Assembly (NCBI RefSeq): GCF_902502825.2
Contig: NZ_LR723670.1
Span: 620,001 to 684,000 of the forward strand
Direction: 5' to 3'
From: Pseudorhizobium flavum
Lineage (GTDB): Bacteria; Pseudomonadota; Alphaproteobacteria; Rhizobiales; Rhizobiaceae
Length of the DNA: 64,000 nt
Shown here one piece after another: positions 63,716 through 64,000 of this stretch (position 1 is its first letter; the number at the start of each line of letters is the position of its first letter). The notes under the pieces were generated by a model, which worked only from the letters and a program-made list of their open reading frames with translations, was not told the DNA's origin and did no database searches. Made by a program: the position numbers and the translations under genes.

Positions 63716-64000
63716 GATCGTGTCCCGCCGAGTGGTGTAGCTGGGTGATAGCGAAGCCGCTCGCGAGTGCACCCTCCAAGGTGCTGTAGGGAGCGGGCGG
63801 CGTAGCGGTGGTCACCAGTGTTTTCCGGTAGGGTCGGGTTGCTTATGACCAACCTGAGGGACACCACCGATGACCGACGACATGATGAACCTGCGCTCAC
63901 TCGTTGAGAAGAGCGCCGACGCCGATTTGCTGCGCGAGATGATCGGCTTCGCTGCCGAAAAGCTGATGGCGCTGGAGGTCAGCACGAAGACTGGCGCGGG
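63716..64000 (+). mobile_element. IS256-family insertion sequence, copy 3 (runs off the window)
   Basis: GATCGTGTCCCGCC begins at 63716 and the following bases match the right end of copy 2 without a visible change. The far end and target duplication are beyond the window. Confidence 0.9.
63870..64000 (+). CDS. IS256-family transposase, N-terminal part
   Basis: ATG 63870 gives [20 protein letters not shown] and on to TKTGAG at the window edge, identical to copy 2 over these 43 residues. Confidence 0.92.
   Translation, partial: MTDDMMNLRSLVEKSADADLLREMIGFAAEKLMALEVSTKTGA

Noticed and set aside
1..64000. tRNA or rRNA genes
   Set aside because: No cloverleaf or rRNA sequence was recognised by eye; a covariance-model scan would be needed to rule out a tRNA.

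Overview
The window reads as an accessory replicon (plasmid or chromid) or a large genomic island of an alphaproteobacterium in the Rhizobiales (Rhizobium/Sinorhizobium/Agrobacterium group). Evidence: a rhizobial-type flagellin, Ros/MucR regulators, DUF4214 and RTX secreted proteins, a stand-alone LigD-type ligase, a pRiA4b ORF-3 protein inside an IS66 element, and high-GC codon use. No rRNA, tRNA, repABC or core housekeeping genes were seen. Insertion sequences and pseudogenes make up much of the DNA.

Layout. 0-9.8 kb: a decayed phage tail fragment, an orphan flagellin, a broken lipoprotein gene, a DUF4214 gene split by an IS256 element, a MucR regulator, a matrixin-like protease with DUF4214 domains and a GGDEF protein. 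9.9-15.3 kb: remnant prophage lysis region (endolysin, HNH endonuclease, holin-like protein, nested Rz/Rz1 spanins, endonuclease VII) with an IS481 copy. 15.5-17.6 kb: large DUF4214 protein. 17.7-27.4 kb: nested IS graveyard in which an IS91-like element with its own tyrosine recombinase gene is split by an IS66 element, which in turn carries IS1182 and IS110 insertions. 27.9-31 kb: gtrA/gtrB-type O-antigen modification genes. 31-34 kb: IS21, IS481 and a 5'-truncated RTX gene. 34.3-35 kb: Phd/PIN-domain toxin-antitoxin pair with a perfect palindromic operator. 35.2-41.5 kb: a compact, probably mobile module (HUH Rep-like protein, PD-(D/E)XK protein, DUF2958 protein, unknown genes, tyrosine integrase). 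41.7-46.9 kb: small secreted protein, intact DUF4214-RTX gene, and an XRE/MucR region repeated and decayed. 46.9-51.7 kb: IS5, LigD ligase next to an SRAP remnant, FecR protein with collagen-like repeats, small genes. 52-53.5 kb: second IS256 inside an unknown ORF. 55.9-60.4 kb: an operon encoding a PD-(D/E)XK protein, an unknown protein, an AAA+ ATPase and a separate M41 zinc protease. 60.4-64 kb: IS debris, a beta-barrel protein, a tyrosine recombinase truncated by a third IS256 copy.

Most interesting: the split FtsH-like operon, where the AAA+ core and the M41 protease are separate overlapping genes, the AAA+ lid lies in the protease gene, and a nuclease-fold gene comes first; and the HUH/integrase module. 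Both are inferred from sequence only and neither function is established. Several IS insertions can be undone on paper: target duplications were read directly for two IS256 copies, the IS66 composite and one IS481, and removing them restores reading frames.
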